A stretch of DNA of 64,000 bases. Origin: an uncultured Collinsella sp. Lineage in GTDB: Bacteria > Actinomycetota > Coriobacteriia > Coriobacteriales > Coriobacteriaceae. The DNA lies in NCBI GenBank assembly GCA_900541685.1, contig UQKM01000001.1:1-64000 (forward strand). The letters run 5' to 3'. The position numbers were made by a program, and so were the translations under genes. Shown here piece after piece: positions 60,475 through 64,000 of the stretch; within the stretch, counting starts at the first letter, position 1; each line of letters opens with the position of its first letter. The notes beneath the pieces are model-generated. The model did no database searches, was not told the origin of the DNA, and saw only the letters and a list, made by a program, of their open reading frames with translations.

Positions 60475-61461
60475 TTACTCGTCGTCTCCGTCGTTGGGGT
60501 CGCCCTTGAGGGTGTTGATGTCCAGGTACTGGTTGTCGTCCTCTTTTTCCTGCGTTGCCGACTCCGCTTGGGTGGGGCCGGAGAACAGCCGGAATCCCTC
60601 AAACGCAATGACACCGAGCAGGGCAATGACAATGGCGATAAAGGCAACCTTGACTGCCTGCGGAAATTCCGAAAAACGCAGCGCCTTTTCCTCGGCGTAA
60701 TAATCGGCGAAGCGCTCTTCGCCCGTGCTTTTGGTATACGCCGGTGCGGACGCGGCCTCCGGGTCACATTCCGGTGCAGGCGTGGCGGCGTACGGATCGT
60801 TGAGATAATCGCTCGATGTGGTGCCATAATCCTCGGTCTCGATGCGACCGGCGTCAGCATAGCCATCGGAATAATCGGAATATGCCGCACCGCCCTCATA
60901 GCCCGCGGCGCTCGTGTTGGCGGCAAAAAGCGGGTTAACTGGAACGTCGAGCGCCGGCATGCCGGTAGAGGTCTCATCCAGATCGGCTGCAGCCCAGGAA
61001 TCGTAGGCAACCTGATGGGCAACGGGCTCATCGAGCCTTGTGACCGGAGGCTTGCGTGCCGCAGGAACAGGCAACTGCTGGGCGCTGTACATAACGGTGC
61101 TGTCGGCCGATTTGCTCTGCGTCGCTGCAGCGAGAAACGCCGCCGTCTCGGACGGGTCGCTTGCGGGGCGGGGAGTGGGCGTGGGCGCCGAAGTGGGTGT
61201 GGGCGCAGACGCGGGCGTCGAAACAGGCGACTGCGCAGGAGCCGGCGCAGATGCGGGCTTAGGCGCAAGTGCGGGATTGGGGCTTGACGGGCGAGCCCCG
61301 CCGCCCATGAGTTCGTCGGCGGTCCACGGGCGATCATCCATCACGTCGTCAAGGCTCAGCGAAAACAGGTCGTCTTCACCCTCATCGAACATGCGGTGCA
61401 CATGTCCACCAATTGCCGGAATCAATCCGCGACCGGTGCATGATGCCTTGCTCAACGCCAT
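60475..61461 (-). CDS. Proline/alanine-rich single-pass membrane protein of unknown function
   Basis: 328 residues. An acidic N-terminus (MFDEGEDDLFSLSLDDVMDD), a Pro/Ala low-complexity region (about 55-110), a Ser/Tyr/Asp-rich region, and one membrane segment near residues 270-290 (VAFIAIVIALLGVIAFEGF), ending in an acidic tail (DINTLKGDPNDGDDE). The layout suggests a tail-region-anchored protein with a long soluble N-terminus. No family recognised. ATG 61461 is chosen because AAAGGGTGG lies upstream; the longer frame is poorly coded. Confidence 0.7.
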   Translation of the reverse strand: MALSKASCTGRGLIPAIGGHVHRMFDEGEDDLFSLSLDDVMDDRPWTADELMGGGARPSSPNPALAPKPASAPAPAQSPVSTPASAPTPTSAPTPTPRPASDPSETAAFLAAATQSKSADSTVMYSAQQLPVPAARKPPVTRLDEPVAHQVAYDSWAAADLDETSTGMPALDVPVNPLFAANTSAAGYEGGAAYSDYSDGYADAGRIETEDYGTTSSDYLNDPYAATPAPECDPEAASAPAYTKSTGEERFADYYAEEKALRFSEFPQAVKVAFIAIVIALLGVIAFEGFRLFSGPTQAESATQEKEDDNQYLDINTLKGDPNDGDDE

Positions 61462-61584
61462 TCTGTTCCACCCTTTCGAAATACTAATGACATCGATTAT
61501 ATGGAACTTCCCAAGTGACTCGGTCTTGGATTCGTGCTTTCCAGAACTCGCGCCCAAAAGGGGAGGGGCAATCCAGGCGAGTGC

Positions 61585-62238
61585 CTACTTGTCGCCGGCC
61601 GCCGCCTTGGCCTCATTGAGGTAGCTATAGAAGCTGTACTTAGAGATGCCAAAGAACTCGCAGGCGCGCTCGCTCGACTTGGAAATGAGGAAGGCGCCGC
61701 GACGGTCGAGGTAGCCGATGGCGCGAATGCGCTCATCTTTGGTCATAAGTGCCGCGGGCTTGCCCACAAACTGCTCGCACTCGTGCAGCAGGTCCTCGAG
61801 CAGGTCGCCGATGTTCTTGGTAATGGGCTCGGGCTCGGTGTAGCCCGTGCCGCCGGTGCCGGTAAAGGCGTCGAGCGAACGCTCAAAAGCCTTCATAAGC
61901 GTAATGTCAAAGTTGATGCCCAAAATGCCGACGGGCTTGCCCTCATCGTTGCGGATAAAGATGGTCGAGGACTTGAGCAGCTTGCCATCGGCGGTTTTGG
62001 TGAGGTACGGCTCGCGGTCGTGCACGTCGGCGGTGCCCTCGTGCATGGATTCAAGCACAATATGGCTGGGGCCGTCACCCAGTTTGCGCCCGCTGACGTG
62101 GCCGTTTTCGATCACTACGATGGAGCGGTCCACGTCCTCGGTCTCCAGGTCGTGGACGACGACTTCGCAGTTGGGGCCAAATTGGAGCGCTAGGCCGTGT
62201 GCAAGGCGCTTGTAGAACTCAATCTGTGCGGGGGTCAT
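61585..62238 (-). CDS. YheO/DauR-like PAS-HTH transcriptional regulator (paralogue)
   Basis: 217 residues. The N-terminal PAS-like domain has LQFGPNCEVVVHDLETED, ENGHVSGRKLGDGPSH and NDEGKPVGILGINFDITL; the C-terminal helix-turn-helix has DRRGAFLISKSSERACEFFGISKYSFYSYLNE. It is the same architecture as the regulator at 39533 but clearly divergent in sequence. It is divergent from ygeX, and two identical-format palindromes lie between them. AGGAAGG precedes the ATG. A purine catabolism ligand is inferred. Confidence 0.85.
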   Translation of the reverse strand: MTPAQIEFYKRLAHGLALQFGPNCEVVVHDLETEDVDRSIVVIENGHVSGRKLGDGPSHIVLESMHEGTADVHDREPYLTKTADGKLLKSSTIFIRNDEGKPVGILGINFDITLMKAFERSLDAFTGTGGTGYTEPEPITKNIGDLLEDLLHECEQFVGKPAALMTKDERIRAIGYLDRRGAFLISKSSERACEFFGISKYSFYSYLNEAKAAAGDK

Positions 62239-62357
62239 GGGTGCCTTCCTAAAAATTAGTTTGGGCTCACTGTGCCATAAACCCCACTTGTTCGCAAATA
62301 ACGAAAGCGTCGCTGTGTTATGTGACCGTTCGGCGGCGAAAAGGTACCGATTACGGC

Positions 62358-62423
62358 AACAAACAATTTGTTAGGTTTTCCAATCAAAAAGTGTGATAGA
62401 ACAGTGCTAACAAACTTTTTGTT
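62358..62423. promoter_or_regulatory. Twin AACAAA-N3-TTTGTT palindromes before ygeX
   Basis: AACAAACAATTTGTT (62358-62372) and AACAAACTTTTTGTT (62409-62423) have perfect 6-base arms and are 51 bases apart, about five helical turns, so bound proteins could sit on the same face. They lie between the divergent regulator and ygeX. The adjacent YheO-type regulator is the likely binder. Confidence 0.65.
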
Positions 62424-62515
62424 TGGCATCCACATAAAAGTTCAGCCGTGTGAATGGGATCGGGCTGAAACGCGTATGCGGGGGCCGGCAAGAGAGGACT
62501 TAAGGAGTTCACCGT

Positions 62516-63730
62516 ATGGCCGATAAGATCCAGTGGGCGGGCAACACGATGCCCAAGAGCGATGACAAGCACTTGGGAATCATGAGCCTCGACCACGTGA
62601 AGAAGGCCCGCGCCTTCCACCAGTCGTTCCCCCAGTACACCGTCACTCCGCTTGCCCGCCTGGATGGTCAGGCTGCGCGCCTGGGCCTTTCCAACCTGTG
62701 CGTTAAGGACGAGAGCTATCGCTTTGGCCTCAACGCCTTTAAGGTCCTGGGCGGTTCGTTTGCCATGGCCAACTACATTGCCGACGAGACCGGCAAGGAC
62801 GTTGCCGAGTGCACCTTCGATTACCTGACCTCCGATCAGCTTGCCAAGGACTTTGGCCAGGCCACCTTCTTTACTGCCACCGACGGCAACCATGGCCGCG
62901 GCGTGGCATGGGCTGCCAACAAGCTGGGCCAGAAGGCCGTCGTGCACATGCCCAAGGGTTCCACCAAGCCCCGCTTTGATAACATCGCCGCCGAGGGCGC
63001 CACGGTGACCATCGAAGAGGTCAACTACGACGAGTGCGTGCGCATGGCCGCCGCCGAGGCCGACGCCTGCGAGCGCGGCGTCATCGTTCAGGATACCGCC
63101 TGGGAGGGCTACGAGAAGATCCCGTCCTGGATCATGGAGGGCTACGGCACCATGGCTTCCGAGGCTGCCGAGCAGCTGCGCGAGATGGCCATCAACCGCC
63201 CGACGCACGTCTTTGTCCAGGCTGGCGTGGGCTCGCTCGCCGGCGCCGTGGTGGGCTACTTCACCAACCTGTATCCCGATAACCCGCCCACCTTCGTCGT
63301 GGTCGAGTGCGCGCCTGCCGCCTGCCTGTACAAGGGCGCTGCCGCCGGCGACGGCGACCCGCGCATCGTGGACGGCGACATGCCCTCCATCATGGCCGGC
63401 CTGTGCTGCGGCGAGCCCAACATCCTGGGTTGGGATATCCTGCGCAACCACACCACCGCTTTCGTGTCCTGCCCCGACTGGGTCACCGCTCGCGGCATGC
63501 GCACCCTGGGCGCTCCCGAGAAGGGCGACCCGCGCGTTATCTCCGGCGAGTCCGGCGCCGTGACCACCGGTCTGGTCGAGACCCTTATGCTCGATCCCGA
63601 GTACGCCGAGCTCAAGGAGCTCATCGGCCTGGACAAGACGAGCTCCGTGCTCTGCTTCTCCACCGAGGGCGACACCGATCCGGATCAGTACCGTCGCATC
63701 GTCTGGGAGGGCGAGTACCCGACTTGCTAG
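62516..63730 (+). CDS. ygeX: Diaminopropionate ammonia-lyase
   Basis: 404 residues, PLP fold type II. The PLP lysine is in RFGLNAFKVLGGSFA, the phosphate/ring segment is TATDGNHGRGVAWAA, and VQAGVGSLAGAVVGYF is the glycine-rich loop. YgeX splits 2,3-diaminopropionate to pyruvate and two ammonia through 2-aminoacrylate. In E. coli and many gut anaerobes ygeX, ygeY, ssnA, ygfK and xdhD are grouped in the uric acid degradation cluster. AAGGAG precedes the ATG. Confidence 0.94.
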   Translation: MADKIQWAGNTMPKSDDKHLGIMSLDHVKKARAFHQSFPQYTVTPLARLDGQAARLGLSNLCVKDESYRFGLNAFKVLGGSFAMANYIADETGKDVAECTFDYLTSDQLAKDFGQATFFTATDGNHGRGVAWAANKLGQKAVVHMPKGSTKPRFDNIAAEGATVTIEEVNYDECVRMAAAEADACERGVIVQDTAWEGYEKIPSWIMEGYGTMASEAAEQLREMAINRPTHVFVQAGVGSLAGAVVGYFTNLYPDNPPTFVVVECAPAACLYKGAAAGDGDPRIVDGDMPSIMAGLCCGEPNILGWDILRNHTTAFVSCPDWVTARGMRTLGAPEKGDPRVISGESGAVTTGLVETLMLDPEYAELKELIGLDKTSSVLCFSTEGDTDPDQYRRIVWEGEYPTC

Positions 63731-63745
63731 CAGACTGACCTGTCC

Positions 63746-63863
63746 GGAGGCAGCCGGAGGACTTTACTCCCTGCTCGGACAGTCCTGCTCGCACGGAGAG
63801 CACATTAAGTGCTCTCCGGCTCGTGCGGAACTCGCGACGGAGCAAAGTCCTCCGTCCGCCTCC
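63746..63863 (-). repeat. Copy 3 of the long palindromic element, inverted
   Basis: Arms 63746-63770 and 63839-63863 pair at 22 of 25 positions. Their sequence differs completely from the arms of copy 2, yet the centre, read on the minus strand, has the same core: TCGCGAGTTCCGCACG, GGAGAGCAC-TTAAT-GTGCTCTCC, GCAGGACTGT and GAGCAG. The stem has changed in a compensated way (AAAG/CTTT to AGAG/CTCT). It lies between ygeX and ygeY. Confidence 0.88.
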
Positions 63864-63967
63864 TATGGTTGCTTGCTTGCCGGGTGCTCGACCTCACGCT
63901 GCTTGGCACAAGTGATCTATCTGAAATATCTACCTGTAGGTAAACCCTTGTAGAAAGGTTGACTGTT

Positions 63968-64000
63968 ATGACTAAGGAACTCGATTTCGAGGCAATTAAA
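63968..64000 (+). CDS. ygeY: Start of a YgeY-like hydrolase gene (partial)
   Basis: Only 11 codons (MTKELDFEAIK) are inside the window. AGAAAGG precedes the ATG. A palindrome TACCTGTAGGTA is 27 bases before it. Position directly after ygeX and the short N-terminus fit YgeY, the M20-family metal-dependent hydrolase of the purine cluster. The identity depends mainly on context. Confidence 0.45.
   Translation, partial: MTKELDFEAIK

Overview
The window looks like a chromosomal segment of a gut Coriobacteriia bacterium, most likely Collinsella or a close relative. Reasons: GC- and C-rich third codon positions, a fused AccD-AccA carboxyltransferase, FabK as the only enoyl-ACP reductase, several TTG starts in ribosomal genes, and an anaerobic purine-degradation gene set (ygfK, ssnA, selenium-type xanthine dehydrogenase, ygeX, ygeY). 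The genus is inferred from gene content; no search was run.

Layout. 1-3.8 kb: str operon (rpsL-rpsG-fusA-rpsJ) without tuf. 3.8-14 kb: divergent birA and a complete type II fatty-acid operon, fabH-acpP-fabK-fabD-fabG-fabF-accB-fabZ-accC-accDA, behind two near-identical operator-like repeats. 14-17.2 kb: an orphan PTS EIIC, a cation efflux protein and a histidine phosphatase. 17.6-23.4 kb: rplC to rplX, ending in a terminator so that the usual rplE and following genes are absent. 24.2-25 kb: a dead IS3 transposase abutting the 3' end of an MTA/SAH nucleosidase gene. 25.2-32.7 kb: a LevR-like regulator and a mannose-class PTS (EIIB, C, D, A) with a GH172 (DUF2961) enzyme and a ROK sugar kinase, probably for a fructose-containing oligosaccharide. 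32.8-33.2 kb: a degV 3' fragment fused to an IS200 remnant. 33.6-38.8 kb: Gfo/Idh/MocA oxidoreductase plus DeoR repressor, then RluA-type pseudouridine synthase and a U32 peptidase. 39-49.9 kb: ridA, a YheO-type regulator, a nucleobase permease, ssnA, ygfK, a polyferredoxin and xanthine dehydrogenase. 50-61.5 kb: an accessory island. 61.6-64 kb: a second YheO-type regulator, ygeX and the start of ygeY.

The purine genes fit one route: purine uptake, hydroxylation and reductive opening, and finally 2,3-diaminopropionate cleavage, with RidA removing the reactive 2-aminoacrylate. The island splits this pathway in two. It carries three arrays of about 62-bp palindromic repeats that bracket an AbiEi/DUF559-like protein and a DUF234 ATPase, then an apparent type I toxin-antitoxin locus (41-residue hydrophobic-basic peptide facing a small convergent RNA), an exonuclease, a frameshifted glycine-rich membrane protein and a GmrSD-type DUF262/HNH nuclease.

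The features most worth attention are the toxin-antitoxin-like locus, the palindromic arrays, and a separate long palindrome family (three copies, conserved core, variable but self-complementary arms).
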